A DNA stretch of 64,000 nt from the NCBI RefSeq assembly GCF_000772105.1, contig NZ_CP009355.1, positions 310,001-374,000 of the forward strand, read 5' to 3'. A program made the translations under genes and the position numbers. This document shows, piece after piece, positions 17,271 to 27,453 of this stretch; position 1 is the stretch's first letter; each line of letters starts with the position of its first letter. The notes below the pieces were generated by a model. It searched no databases. It was not told where the DNA came from and saw only the letters and a program-made list of their open reading frames with translations. This stretch comes from Vibrio tubiashii ATCC 19109. Lineage in GTDB: Bacteria > Pseudomonadota > Gammaproteobacteria > Enterobacterales > Vibrionaceae.

Positions 17271-18503
17271 CTAATTGCTTTCTGCGATAGCAATAATGCG
17301 TTTTATCACCGTATCTGGCTCAAGATCTTTGTCGCGATAGAATCGGAAAATGGCTGAGTTGATCGCTTGCTGAGCCACAGGGTTAACCGCCATCGAATCA
17401 ATCATACTCGGCACGACTTTGTTATTGGTTATTCCGACTTGGAAATCCTGATATGACTGTATCTGACAAGGATTGAAGTCACTGATATCAATATCTTCTC
17501 GAACGGGAATAGAGCCTTTTATCTGATTAAAGTCACGTTGAAAGTCTTTGTCCGCCAGAATATCAGCAGCATGATTGGCCTGAGAGAAGCTAAAGGATTT
17601 GCTCGCCATAAAGATAAGGCTGTCCATGTTAAACAGGAATACGCCGTCACTTTCTGGTGTGGCGTAACAACCGACATCATTGGGTACATTGATGTTGTTC
17701 GCCATTAACTCACCTAATATCCAGTCACCGCCAAGTTGGAACAAAGCTTGGTCTGAAGCCAGCGCACGGGTAGCAGTGTCCCATTTTGTGTCCGGTAGCG
17801 AGTTTTCTACCAGTAAACTTATTCGTCTTAGTTGTTGCAGCGCAAGCCTCAAAGGTTCACTGTCGATACTCTCTTTTTGTAGCTCAACCATGGCTTTGGT
17901 ATAGAACTCTACGCCTTGCGTTGAGATAACTAAATTCTCAAACAACATGGCGATTTGCCACGGCTGCTCACCGACCGCAAGTGGGCTAATACCACTTCGT
18001 TTGGCCAGTTCCATAGTAGTGAACATTTGCTGCCATGTTTTGGGAACAGGCTGACCAAGAGAGCTAAGAAGCTTATGGTTAACCCACATCCAGTTAAGTC
18101 GATGCAAGGTCAATGGTAAGGCTACGTAACCATTTTGCGTTTTATTAATATCTCTTGCGAGTGGGTACAAAGTCTCATCCCAGTGATGCTTCTGCGCGAC
18201 GGAATTGACGTCATGGAGAATACCTATCGCATCCCAAGATTTGATGCTCGGCCCTTCAGTTTGGGCAAAACTTGGTGGATTTCCCGCTAAGGCGCGTGCT
18301 TGCAGAACCGTCATGGCGCTGTCACCACCGCCACCTAATACTGGGCTAGGGGAGAGTGCTAAGCCGTGGCTAGTGAGCTGTTTTTCAAGCGCGCTGAGTG
18401 CCTGCTGTTCACCGTCCGATGTCCACCAATGAAGAAACTCGACGTTAGCGTAAACGGGTAACGAGAGAAGAGGGAGGGACAATAGTGATGCAAGTTTTTT
18501 CAT
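17271..18503 (-). CDS. Periplasmic sugar-type solute-binding protein (sensor accessory)
   Basis: A 410-residue SBP_bac_1 family protein with a signal peptide ending near residue 20 (PVYAN) and the family opening block VEFLHWWTSDGEQQAL. It resembles ABC sugar-binding proteins, yet no permease or ATPase gene is near. ATG at 18503 overlaps the stop of the histidine-kinase gene as ATGA, so it is cotranslated with the kinase. I infer that it binds a sugar in the periplasm and presents it to the kinase sensor domain, as binding proteins do in LuxP-LuxQ-type systems, in order to control the divergent glucose-type PTS gene. Confidence 0.8.
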   Translation of the reverse strand: MKKLASLLSLPLLSLPVYANVEFLHWWTSDGEQQALSALEKQLTSHGLALSPSPVLGGGGDSAMTVLQARALAGNPPSFAQTEGPSIKSWDAIGILHDVNSVAQKHHWDETLYPLARDINKTQNGYVALPLTLHRLNWMWVNHKLLSSLGQPVPKTWQQMFTTMELAKRSGISPLAVGEQPWQIAMLFENLVISTQGVEFYTKAMVELQKESIDSEPLRLALQQLRRISLLVENSLPDTKWDTATRALASDQALFQLGGDWILGELMANNINVPNDVGCYATPESDGVFLFNMDSLIFMASKSFSFSQANHAADILADKDFQRDFNQIKGSIPVREDIDISDFNPCQIQSYQDFQVGITNNKVVPSMIDSMAVNPVAQQAINSAIFRFYRDKDLEPDTVIKRIIAIAESN

Positions 18504-19936
18504 AGCGAATCTCTTGGGAAAGATAACGTAGCGCATAATCCACCAAACTGAGAGCGGGATAAGGAGAGAGAGCCGCCATGCGCTTTGGCAATGCTCTGGG
18601 AAATGGTCAAGCCTAGCCCGGTGCCCTCATGCTCAGTGTTGGCTCGGAAATAGGGTTGGTAGAGCTTTTCGAATAGCTCTGGCTCTATGCCCTGACCATG
18701 GTCTTCAATCCGTATATCGACATACTCGGTCTCTTCAATCAAAGTGATTTCAGCTTTTTCACCATATTTAAGCGCGTTGTCGACTAGGTTCTGAACACAG
18801 CGTTTGATGGCTAAAGGCTTACCTGCTAAGGGCTTATCGACGTGCCCTAAGACCGTTAGGTTATCGGCTTGATGAGGAAATGAAGTAGTAATATGTTGGA
18901 TCAACTCATTAAGGTTGATAGGTTCAATTTCCTCGTGGATATCTGTGTCTTTTATGCATTGAAGGGCGCCTTTGACCATGAGGTCGAGGTCATTAGCGAT
19001 GCGAGTAAAGCGCTCTCGTTCTAATTCATCTTCAAGCATTTCGGCCCTTAGCTTGAGACAAGCAATCGGGGTTTTGAGATCATGAGAAATCGCGCCGAAT
19101 AGCATTTCACGATCGTTAATATGACTATCTATTCGGCGATTCATTTTATTAAACGCTCTCACCGCCGCTTTTAACTCTTTGCTCCCTCTTTCTTTCACTT
19201 TTGGTACATCGAGCCTACTCGACATTAAGGTCGCAGCTTTGGCGAGCTCACGGATAGGTAGTATCTCGCGTCGAACGATAAACCAAGTACAGAGCAACAG
19301 AAGCAAGGCAGATAAACAGAGCGTTAACCATTCTCTGAGCTCAAAATAGTTGGTTTCAAGGTTCACATAGGGAGCGGGTAGGACGGCAGCAAGGTAAAAC
19401 CATTCATTCTCGGCTACTTCAACTTGCATCACTAAAATCGGCGGATCTAAATCCCCAAACGAGAGTGAGTAATGTGCCCAGAGTAGTGGTAGCTCATCAA
19501 TGGGTAACTCGTTATTAAACACACGCAGGTTTTCTCTTTCAGTAAACTCAACGTCGATATTCGGAACGCCTTGTAACTCATTCTTTAACACTTGCTCAAC
19601 TTGATTGACGACCAGTGTTTTAGTTTCGCTTTGAGCAATGGGTGGGACATCAATACGGTGGTTGTTAAGTGAGACAAAAAAGCGCGTGCCGCCCATATTT
19701 CTCAATTGGTTTAGGACTAAGTGTCGATATTCAGCAGGAAGCGTCTGAAAAAATGAAATCGTCGATGAGGCACTTAAGGCTAAGCTTTTAACGGTATTGG
19801 AGAGCCCTTGCTTGTCCCGCTCACTGGCATGCTGATACCAAATCAGTCCAGATAGTAGCTGCGCGGCAAGAATTACCACCAACAGGAATGCGCTGGCACG
19901 AAAGGCTAACGACTGGCTGAGTGCTCTAATTTTCAT
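18500..19936 (-). CDS. Sensor histidine kinase
   Basis: A 478-residue (481 from the earlier ATG at 19945) membrane kinase. It has an N-terminal helix (about 12-32), a periplasmic domain to about 190, a second helix near 195-215, HAMP, a HisKA domain with phospho-acceptor motif AISHDLKTPI, an N-box NLVDNALKYGEKA and G-boxes (DHGQGIEPE, GTGLGLTI). I prefer ATG 19936 because GGAT lies at a suitable distance. It overlaps the response-regulator gene by 11 bases. It presumably phosphorylates that regulator in response to a ligand delivered by the downstream binding protein. Confidence 0.88.
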   Translation of the reverse strand: MKIRALSQSLAFRASAFLLVVILAAQLLSGLIWYQHASERDKQGLSNTVKSLALSASSTISFFQTLPAEYRHLVLNQLRNMGGTRFFVSLNNHRIDVPPIAQSETKTLVVNQVEQVLKNELQGVPNIDVEFTERENLRVFNNELPIDELPLLWAHYSLSFGDLDPPILVMQVEVAENEWFYLAAVLPAPYVNLETNYFELREWLTLCLSALLLLLCTWFIVRREILPIRELAKAATLMSSRLDVPKVKERGSKELKAAVRAFNKMNRRIDSHINDREMLFGAISHDLKTPIACLKLRAEMLEDELERERFTRIANDLDLMVKGALQCIKDTDIHEEIEPINLNELIQHITTSFPHQADNLTVLGHVDKPLAGKPLAIKRCVQNLVDNALKYGEKAEITLIEETEYVDIRIEDHGQGIEPELFEKLYQPYFRANTEHEGTGLGLTISQSIAKAHGGSLSLSRSQFGGLCATLSFPRDSL

Positions 19937-20633
19937 AGTGGACATCCGTTGTCAGCATGTAGCCTTTGTTGCGAACTGTTAAGATCAAAGAGCGATCTTT
20001 ATCTTCGAGATGGTGTCGTAGACGACTGATTTGAACATCAATTCCTCGTTCAAACGGGTCGGCGTCTCTGCCCCATATTTCGCGGGCGATATCGTCGCGA
20101 GACAAAATAGCTTGAGCATTGTTTATAAATAGTCCAAGCAAGGAGAGATCTGCGCCACTGAGTTGTTTGACATGCTTGTTATCTAGGTGAGTGAGCTGAC
20201 GAGTGACCGTATCGAGTTGCCATTCATTGAATATAACTTTACGGGTAAGTTTCGCCTCAGCGGTGTGTTGGCTGCGTCTTAGAATGGTCTTAATTCGTGC
20301 TAACAGTTCACGAGGGCTGAATGATTTGGTGATGTAGTCATCCGCGCCCATTTCGAGTCCAGCTACTCGATCGGCTTCCTCGGTTACCGCAGTGAGCATG
20401 ATGATCGGAATTTGCGAGTCACGACGAAGTTTTTGGCACAAGGTAAAGCCATCTTCACCGGGCATCATGATGTCGAGGATGATCAAATCGGGTTGATTGG
20501 ATTGCAGTAAGTGCCACATCGCTTGACCATTCTCTGCGCCAATAACGTCGAAGCCTGCCCGGCCAAGGTAATCAGATAGGGCTTCTCTTAGCTCTAAGTT
20601 ATCATCTACCACCAGTATCTGTTTGTTTTCCAT
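19926..20633 (-). CDS. Response regulator, OmpR/PhoB family
   Basis: A 235-residue regulator with a receiver domain (acidic pair VVDDN, phospho-acceptor in LIILDIMMPGEDG, switch residues T and K in MLTAVTEE and YITKSFSPREL) and a C-terminal winged helix (RDDIAREIWGRDADPFERGIDVQISRLRHHLE). ATG at 20633 is preferred over 20639, which is too near the AGGA. It is the first gene of a three-gene operon with the kinase and binding protein and is divergent from ptsG. An inverted repeat at 20731-20752 between the two is the most obvious candidate binding site. Confidence 0.9.
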   Translation of the reverse strand: MENKQILVVDDNLELREALSDYLGRAGFDVIGAENGQAMWHLLQSNQPDLIILDIMMPGEDGFTLCQKLRRDSQIPIIMLTAVTEEADRVAGLEMGADDYITKSFSPRELLARIKTILRRSQHTAEAKLTRKVIFNEWQLDTVTRQLTHLDNKHVKQLSGADLSLLGLFINNAQAILSRDDIAREIWGRDADPFERGIDVQISRLRHHLEDKDRSLILTVRNKGYMLTTDVHYEN

Positions 20634-20730
20634 TGTCATGCATCCTAGCTTGTGCGCACAAATATGATGCATTTTTGCTTACTCTTTCTCAATCGAGGAC
20701 GAGGCAATTTTCAGATTTTGAAGCAACACT

Positions 20731-20752
20731 TTTGTAAGTCATCACTTACAAA
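20731..20752. promoter_or_regulatory. Inverted repeat in the ptsG/response-regulator divergent region
   Basis: TTTGTAAGT-CATC-ACTTACAAA is a perfect 9-bp inverted repeat with a four-base centre, 98 bases from the response-regulator start and 123 bases from ptsG. A further TTTGTAA lies about 20 bases on, which would give direct half-sites as PhoB-type regulators prefer. The location fits control of both directions. Confidence 0.5.
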
Positions 20753-20825
20753 CTGGCAGTGTTTTGTAACCTTCAACATTTCTAGACTGGATAAAATTTC
20801 CCTGACTTTACGTGAAACACAAAAC

Positions 20826-20840
20826 CCGAGGATTCCTCGG
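20826..20840 (+). promoter_or_regulatory. Palindrome in the ptsG leader
   Basis: CCGAGGA-T-TCCTCGG is a perfect 7-bp inverted repeat with a one-base centre, 35 bases before the ptsG ATG. The short centre argues for a repressor site; alternatively it is a small leader hairpin. Confidence 0.35.
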
Positions 20841-20874
20841 ATACTAAATGACTGACATAAGTCAGGAGGGAACC

Positions 20875-22317
20875 ATGTTTGGAAGTTTATTTGGACAACT
20901 ACAAAAAATAGGGCGGTCATTGATGCTGCCAGTGGCCGTGTTACCTGTCGCGGGCCTTATGCTCGGGATAGGTAATGCCGGATTTGCCTTTATCCCAGAA
21001 TCCTTAAGTAAGATTATGCTGGCGGCGGGTGATGGCGTATTTGGCAATATGCAGCTGATGTTTGCGGTCGGCGTTGCGCTTGGACTATCTAAAGGTAACG
21101 ATGGCGCTGCGGCACTCGCTGGTTTAGTCGGTTTGATTATTATGAACGCCTCGCTCGGTATCGTTACTGGGCTTAGAGGTTTTGAAACGGATGCGACCAT
21201 TATGGGCGTTAGCACCTTGCAAACAGGGGTGTTTGGCGGCGTGATTATTGGTGCCGTCGCAGCTCTAATGTACAACCGTTTCTACAATATTCGTTTACCC
21301 GAGTATCTCGGCTTTTTTGCCGGAAAACGTTTTGTGCCGATTGTTACTGGTTTAAGTGCCATTGTCGTTGGTGCATTTTTGGCGTTTGCTTGGCCACCAG
21401 TAGGGCAAATGTTAGATGCATTCTCCCATTGGGCGGCTTATCAGAATCCAGTTTTGGCTTGGGCTGTTTATGGAGCGGGTGAGCGCTCACTACTTCCAGT
21501 TGGCTTGCACCACATATGGAACGCGCCTTTCTTCTTTGAAGTCGGTAGCTACATTGATCCTGAGACAGGTAAAGAGATCACTGGTGAGTTAACTCGCTTC
21601 TTTGCTGGAGATAAAACAGCAGGGTACCTCTCTGGTGGCTTTATGTATTCAATGTGGGCATTACCCGCAGCGGCTTTAGCTATCTACAACTGTGCAACCC
21701 CAGAGCGTAAGAAAATCGTCGGTGGTTTAATGATGTCAGCGGCGCTAACCTCGTGGCTAACAGGTATTACAGAACCTATCGAATTCACTTTCTTATTTGT
21801 TGCACCAGTGCTGTACATTATTCACATCTTTTTGACTGGTATCGCCTTTGCTATTACTGCGTTCTTGGAGATCAAGCACAGTACTGACTTTGCCCACGGA
21901 GCGATTCAGTTCTTCTTGTACTACCCAATGTCGACTAACGCGTGGATGTTTATCATCATAGGTCCAATATGGGCATGCCTATACTATGGTCTGTTCCGCT
22001 TCTTAATCGTAAAACTGGATCTTAAAACGCCAGGTCGTGAGACTGAAATTGCGGAAGTTAAAATCGCGGGTCAGCCAGATGAGATTGCGGTTGATGTGAT
22101 TGCCGCTCTCGGTGGTAAAGCGAATATCAAGTCTGTTGATGCGTGTATAACCCGCTTGAGAGTATCAGTAAAAGATATTGCCAATGTCGATATAGAAAAA
22201 CTCAAGCAGCTCGGTGCCCATGATGTGCTAGTGATAGGTGACAGCCTGCAAGCTATCTTTGGTACTCAGTCAGATACAATTAAATCTGAAATTCACGGAG
22301 TGCTCGCTACCTCCTGA
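20875..22317 (+). CDS. ptsG: PTS glucose-type transporter, EIICB
   Basis: A 480-residue phosphotransferase permease. The EIIC part has about ten membrane segments and the glucose-family opening MFGSLFGQLQKIGRSLMLPVAVLPVAGLML, split here as FGQLQKIGRSLMLPVAV and LPVAGLMLGIGNAGF. The EIIB domain at the C-terminus carries the phospho-cysteine C424 in SVDACITRLR, matching the place of C421 in E. coli PtsG. It imports and phosphorylates glucose or a close hexose, with phosphate from a EIIA encoded elsewhere. ATG at 20875 follows AGGAGGGAACC. It is divergent from a sensor operon that probably controls it. A terminator follows. Glucose versus glucosamine or another hexose cannot be decided from sequence alone. 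Confidence 0.88.
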   Translation: MFGSLFGQLQKIGRSLMLPVAVLPVAGLMLGIGNAGFAFIPESLSKIMLAAGDGVFGNMQLMFAVGVALGLSKGNDGAAALAGLVGLIIMNASLGIVTGLRGFETDATIMGVSTLQTGVFGGVIIGAVAALMYNRFYNIRLPEYLGFFAGKRFVPIVTGLSAIVVGAFLAFAWPPVGQMLDAFSHWAAYQNPVLAWAVYGAGERSLLPVGLHHIWNAPFFFEVGSYIDPETGKEITGELTRFFAGDKTAGYLSGGFMYSMWALPAAALAIYNCATPERKKIVGGLMMSAALTSWLTGITEPIEFTFLFVAPVLYIIHIFLTGIAFAITAFLEIKHSTDFAHGAIQFFLYYPMSTNAWMFIIIGPIWACLYYGLFRFLIVKLDLKTPGRETEIAEVKIAGQPDEIAVDVIAALGGKANIKSVDACITRLRVSVKDIANVDIEKLKQLGAHDVLVIGDSLQAIFGTQSDTIKSEIHGVLATS

Positions 22318-22357
22318 TCTTACCTTTCCCCCTAAATCACCTGATTGGTAAGATTTT

Positions 22358-22384
22358 GCCAACCTCAAACGAGGTTGGCTTTTT
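22358..22384 (+). terminator. Rho-independent terminator of ptsG
   Basis: GCCAACCTC-AAAC-GAGGTTGGC is a perfect 9-bp stem followed by TTTTT, 40 bases after the ptsG stop. It lies before the stop of the converging dehydrogenase gene. Confidence 0.85.
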
Positions 22385-22398
22385 CGTTTTACACTGAT

Positions 22399-23922
<1,524 letters not shown>

Positions 23923-23946
23923 CTAGTTGTTCTAATTCGATTCGGG

Positions 23947-24948
23947 TTATTTAAGTTCAAAGCCATATGCGTAAGGGTCTTGATCATCTACCCATATGGT
24001 GTTGTGTCCAGTGACTTGAGCCCAACCTTCGATGCTTGGCAGTATGGCCGCGCGCCCGTTGACCTCAGTGATACCTTCAATACGGCCAGTGAACAAGCTG
24101 CCAATAATGCTTTCGTGGATAAAATCTTCGCCCTGTTTGAGTTTTCCTTTGGCATACCACTGCGCCATGCGCGCGCTGGTTCCTGTACCACATGGTGAGC
24201 GGTCGAGCGCTTTTTCACCGTAGAAAACGGCATTTCGTGCGGTAGATTCTGGCTGAGTCGTTGTGCCTGTCCACAAAACATGAGACACACCACATACGGT
24301 TGGATCTTCAGGGTGGATACATTCGACGGCCTGTGAAACCGCCTGTCTAACTTTAGGGCTAAGCATTAGAATTTCATCTGATGAGTAGTGTTCAAGCCCT
24401 TTATAGTTTTCTTGTGGATCAACAATGACGTAGTAATTGCCACCATAAGAAACATCAACCGTTATTTCACCCAGTCCTTCCACGTTAACGGTGACATCTT
24501 GATGGGCTAGGTAGGCAGGAACATTGTAGATCTTCACAGAGGTGACTTTCTCGCCATCGCGTTGGTAATGCACTTCAATTTGACCAGCCGGAACATCGAG
24601 GATCAACTTGCCTTCGACGCGCGGATTAATCAAACGATGTTCTAGGGCCGATGTCACTGTACCGATCGTGCCGTGCCCGCACATCGGTAGGCAGCCGCTA
24701 GTTTCGATAAACAGAATCGAAGCATCAGCATTCTCACTGCAAGGAGGAAGAACGACTGAACCAGACATCATTGCATGACCGCGAGGTTCAAACATCAGCG
24801 ATTGACGGATCCAATCATAGTGCTCCAAGAAAAACTGACGCTTGTCACTCATCGTCTTGCCTTCTAAATGGGGAACACCGCCTGCTACTAGCCGAACAGG
24901 ATTGCCGCAGGTGTGTGCATCGATACAAAAGAAGGTTCCTTGTCTCAT
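23947..24948 (-). CDS. 4-Hydroxyproline 2-epimerase (proline racemase family)
   Basis: A 333-residue proline racemase superfamily enzyme. Both catalytic cysteines are present, C90 in PMCGHGT and C253 in SPCGTGTSAR, which fits an epimerase or racemase and argues against trans-3-hydroxyproline dehydratase, where one is replaced. It converts trans-4-hydroxy-L-proline to cis-4-hydroxy-D-proline. The dehydrogenase, deaminase and semialdehyde dehydrogenase of the same route flank it. ATG at 24948 follows GGAGCAAG. The start lies 61 bases from operator site C, shared with the divergent oxidoreductase gene. Proline racemase activity cannot be excluded without assay. Confidence 0.88.
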   Translation of the reverse strand: MRQGTFFCIDAHTCGNPVRLVAGGVPHLEGKTMSDKRQFFLEHYDWIRQSLMFEPRGHAMMSGSVVLPPCSENADASILFIETSGCLPMCGHGTIGTVTSALEHRLINPRVEGKLILDVPAGQIEVHYQRDGEKVTSVKIYNVPAYLAHQDVTVNVEGLGEITVDVSYGGNYYVIVDPQENYKGLEHYSSDEILMLSPKVRQAVSQAVECIHPEDPTVCGVSHVLWTGTTTQPESTARNAVFYGEKALDRSPCGTGTSARMAQWYAKGKLKQGEDFIHESIIGSLFTGRIEGITEVNGRAAILPSIEGWAQVTGHNTIWVDDQDPYAYGFELK

Positions 24949-25008
24949 TTCTTGCTCCTTGAATAAGAAATTGGTTGAAGTGGTGAATTTGGATGTTATC
25001 GTGATGTT

Positions 25009-25025
25009 AAGTATATTTTATACAA
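25009..25025. promoter_or_regulatory. Predicted GntR operator, site C (epimerase / oxidoreductase)
   Basis: Read on the minus strand the site is TTGTATA-AAA-TATACTT, two mismatches from the consensus. It lies between divergent genes, 35 bases from the oxidoreductase start and 61 from the epimerase start, so one site could control both. Sixteen bases are identical to site D. Confidence 0.7.
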
Positions 25026-25059
25026 TTTTGTTTTTGAAACGTGATAAGGAGCAAAATAA

Positions 25060-26325
25060 ATGGTGAACAACAATTCAGCAGATTCGCAAAATATTGCAGT
25101 GATTGGTGGTGGGATAATTGGCTTGTGCATTGCTCTGAAGTTACAACTTGAAGGTGAAAACGTGACGGTTTTCGATAAGCGTGGAGCAGGGCAAGGATGC
25201 TCGAAAGGCAATGCTGGACACTTCGCGACCGAGCAAGTTTTTCCGCTTGCGACACCAGCACTTTTGCCTCAACTGCCAAAGATGCTTCTGTCTCGTCATA
25301 GCCCGGTCTCAATACGCATTCAAGACATTCACAAAACCACCCCTTGGATGATTCGTTTCTTACTAAATGCGAGAGATAAAACGACCAAGCAATCCACTCA
25401 AGCCTTGACCCAACTTAATCAGTGCGCAATGCAAAGTTGGTTCGCGCTGCTTGAGGAAGTCGGGTTGCAACACTTAATCGAGATGGATGGTTCATTGCTG
25501 ACATTTGAAAGTGAGCGGCTGTTTGATTCGTATCGTGCGACGCTAAAAAGCTTGCGAGAACACGGGGTGGAGTGCCAAGTTTGGCAGCAAGAGAAACTGC
25601 GCGAACGAGTCCCTCAACTTTCTGAATCAGTAAAGTTTGGCGTGTTTTTTCCAGATGCTGGCCATAGCCTAAACCCTTATAGGCTATGCGTTGAGCTTGA
25701 ATCTTCTTTTAAGTTTCGACAAGGGAGCTTGGTAGAAGAGCAAGTGGAAGAGGCATTTTTTGATGGTGAGTTGGGTATTGTCGCAACGGAAAATGAGAGC
25801 TACTCGTTTGACAAAATTGTCATTGCCACTGGTGCTGAGTCAACCGATTTGGTTAGAAGAATTACCGGTATTAAGGTACCACTTCAAGCAGAAAGAGGTT
25901 ACCACTTAATGGTGCCAGAGCTTAAAAATGCTCTCCCTTTTCCTGTCAGTTCAGCGGATAGAAAATTCATCATGACGCCTATGGAAGAGGGACTGAGGTT
26001 AGCGGGTACGGTTGAGTATGCAGGGCTGAACTCACCCCCGAATATGAAACGTGCGACCATGCTTAAAGAGTTGGCAAAAGGGCTTCTAAAGTCGGAGTTA
26101 TCCTTTCAGTCCGATGGTGAAAAGTGGATGGGAAACCGCCCCTCATTGCCTGATTCTTTGCCCGTTATCGACAGCGTAGAAGATGGAAAAATCCTGTTTG
26201 CTTTTGGCCATCAACACCTTGGTCTTACGCAAGCGGCCATCACTGCAGACCTAATCAGTGAACTAAACCGACAGCGTGAAACATCGCTTGATATTTCACC
26301 ATTTGCGCTAAGTCGCTTTTGCTAA
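25060..26325 (+). CDS. FAD-dependent D-amino-acid (cis-4-hydroxy-D-proline) dehydrogenase
   Basis: A 421-residue DAO-family flavoprotein with the dinucleotide-binding motif VIGGGIIGLCIAL near residue 15 and the DadA-like block GCSKGNAGHFATEQ. A C-terminal GNRPSLPDSLPVI..GHQHLGLT motif closes the FAD site. It should oxidise cis-4-hydroxy-D-proline to 1-pyrroline-4-hydroxy-2-carboxylate and pass electrons to the respiratory chain or oxygen. It is divergent from the epimerase that makes its substrate and shares operator site C. GATAAGGAGCAAAATAA precedes ATG 25060. The general D-amino-acid dehydrogenase DadA is an alternative, but the context favours hydroxyproline. Confidence 0.82.
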   Translation: MVNNNSADSQNIAVIGGGIIGLCIALKLQLEGENVTVFDKRGAGQGCSKGNAGHFATEQVFPLATPALLPQLPKMLLSRHSPVSIRIQDIHKTTPWMIRFLLNARDKTTKQSTQALTQLNQCAMQSWFALLEEVGLQHLIEMDGSLLTFESERLFDSYRATLKSLREHGVECQVWQQEKLRERVPQLSESVKFGVFFPDAGHSLNPYRLCVELESSFKFRQGSLVEEQVEEAFFDGELGIVATENESYSFDKIVIATGAESTDLVRRITGIKVPLQAERGYHLMVPELKNALPFPVSSADRKFIMTPMEEGLRLAGTVEYAGLNSPPNMKRATMLKELAKGLLKSELSFQSDGEKWMGNRPSLPDSLPVIDSVEDGKILFAFGHQHLGLTQAAITADLISELNRQRETSLDISPFALSRFC

Positions 26326-26344
26326 AAAATTTTAAAATTAAATA

Positions 26345-26361
26345 TTGTATAAAATATACAG
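26345..26361 (+). promoter_or_regulatory. Predicted GntR operator, site D
   Basis: TTGTATA-AAA-TATACAG has one mismatch from the consensus and is the best site of the five together with site E. It lies 51 bases upstream of the cyclodeaminase-like gene start. Confidence 0.7.
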
Positions 26362-26411
26362 ACATATTATGTTAACAAAAGGTTGCATTAAAAATGCAAA
26401 AGGAACGAGAG

Positions 26412-27377
26412 ATGATTAACTTAGACGCGCAGCAAATAGTCAACTGCCTTTCGATGGTAGGGCTGATTGAGTCAATGCGACTAACCTACCAAGAGCAAGC
26501 AACTATTCCACAGCGTAACGTGATGCCTTTAGAGGAAGGTAAATACGATGCGTTTGCCTTGTTACCTGCTTGGAGTGAATCGCTGATCACCGTAAAAGCG
26601 TTTACTTATTTCCCAGATAATTACATCGAAGGCAAAGACAGCTTAGCATCGAAAATTCTCGCCTTTGATCGCTCTAATGGTGAACCACTGGCTTTGCTCG
26701 ATGGAAAAGTTCTTACCTATTGGCGTACTGCCGCAGCATCAGCCCTTGCTGCCGATTATTTGTCAAGGCGTGAAGCTGAAACCCTGCTCATTTGTGGAAC
26801 AGGTAATCTTGCTCCCTACATCGCTTACGCCTATTCAGCTATTCGTCCGATACGCAAAGTGCTGATTTGGGGGCGCGATGAGCAAAAAGCACGTCAAACT
26901 CTCGATACTATTTCATCGAGTAGTGAGTATCAGTCGCTGCCCAACTCTCATCAGTTCACGTTAGAAGTTATTGAAGATGTCGATTCAGTTCTCAACCAAG
27001 TGGATATCATTTCATGTGTCACTGGGTCAGATAAGCCTCTGTTTAATGGCGCTCTGGTTCAACCAGGAACTCATATCGATCTGATTGGTAATCACGACTC
27101 TGACAAGCGCGAATGTGACAGCACTATAGTTCAAAGGGCTGAAGTGTTTGTCGATAGCAAAATTAATGTGTTGGCAGAAGCAGGTGATTTGCTCATTCCG
27201 ATCGAAGAGGGAGTTTTCGCCGCCGAGAATATACGAGCAGAGCTATCTGATCTGTGTAAACAAACTCACCAAGGTCGCAGTAATGAAGAGGAAATAACCT
27301 TATATAAATCAGTAGGTAGTGCTCTTGCTGATCTTGCTGCGGTAAAGTTTGTGCTACAGGAAGAAGAGATTTTTTAA
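26412..27377 (+). CDS. Ornithine cyclodeaminase/mu-crystallin family, likely pyrroline-2-carboxylate reductase
   Basis: A 321-residue protein of the ornithine cyclodeaminase family with a Rossmann motif ICGTGNLAPYIAYAY near residue 125 and an early substrate region (TIPQRNVMPLEEGKYDAFALLPA). Members near proline-racemase genes reduce 1-pyrroline-2-carboxylate to L-proline with NAD(P)H. That would recover proline when the neighbouring oxidoreductase acts on D-proline. ATG at 26412 is chosen because AGGA sits seven bases upstream; ATG 26394 lacks one. It has its own operator site, so it belongs to the same predicted regulon. True ornithine cyclodeaminase activity is less likely but not excluded. 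Confidence 0.75.
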   Translation: MINLDAQQIVNCLSMVGLIESMRLTYQEQATIPQRNVMPLEEGKYDAFALLPAWSESLITVKAFTYFPDNYIEGKDSLASKILAFDRSNGEPLALLDGKVLTYWRTAAASALAADYLSRREAETLLICGTGNLAPYIAYAYSAIRPIRKVLIWGRDEQKARQTLDTISSSSEYQSLPNSHQFTLEVIEDVDSVLNQVDIISCVTGSDKPLFNGALVQPGTHIDLIGNHDSDKRECDSTIVQRAEVFVDSKINVLAEAGDLLIPIEEGVFAAENIRAELSDLCKQTHQGRSNEEEITLYKSVGSALADLAAVKFVLQEEEIF

Positions 27378-27423
27378 CTAGGGGAAATCCCCGTATAATT
27401 GCAGTTTCGACTGTAAACTTAAA

Positions 27424-27440
27424 TTGCATACAATATACAA
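27424..27440 (+). promoter_or_regulatory. Predicted GntR operator, site E
   Basis: TTGCATA-CAA-TATACAA has one mismatch from the consensus and a perfect right half. It ends 13 bases before the deaminase ATG, close to the ribosome site, a position that suggests repression. Confidence 0.7.
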
Positions 27441-27453
27441 ATGGAAGGTAAAG

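Noticed and set aside
17271..18503. Component of an ABC sugar importer
   Set aside because: No permease or ATPase gene is adjacent, while the gene is coupled to a histidine kinase.
23947..24948. trans-3-hydroxyproline dehydratase
   Set aside because: Both catalytic cysteines (C90, C253) are present; the dehydratases lack one of them.
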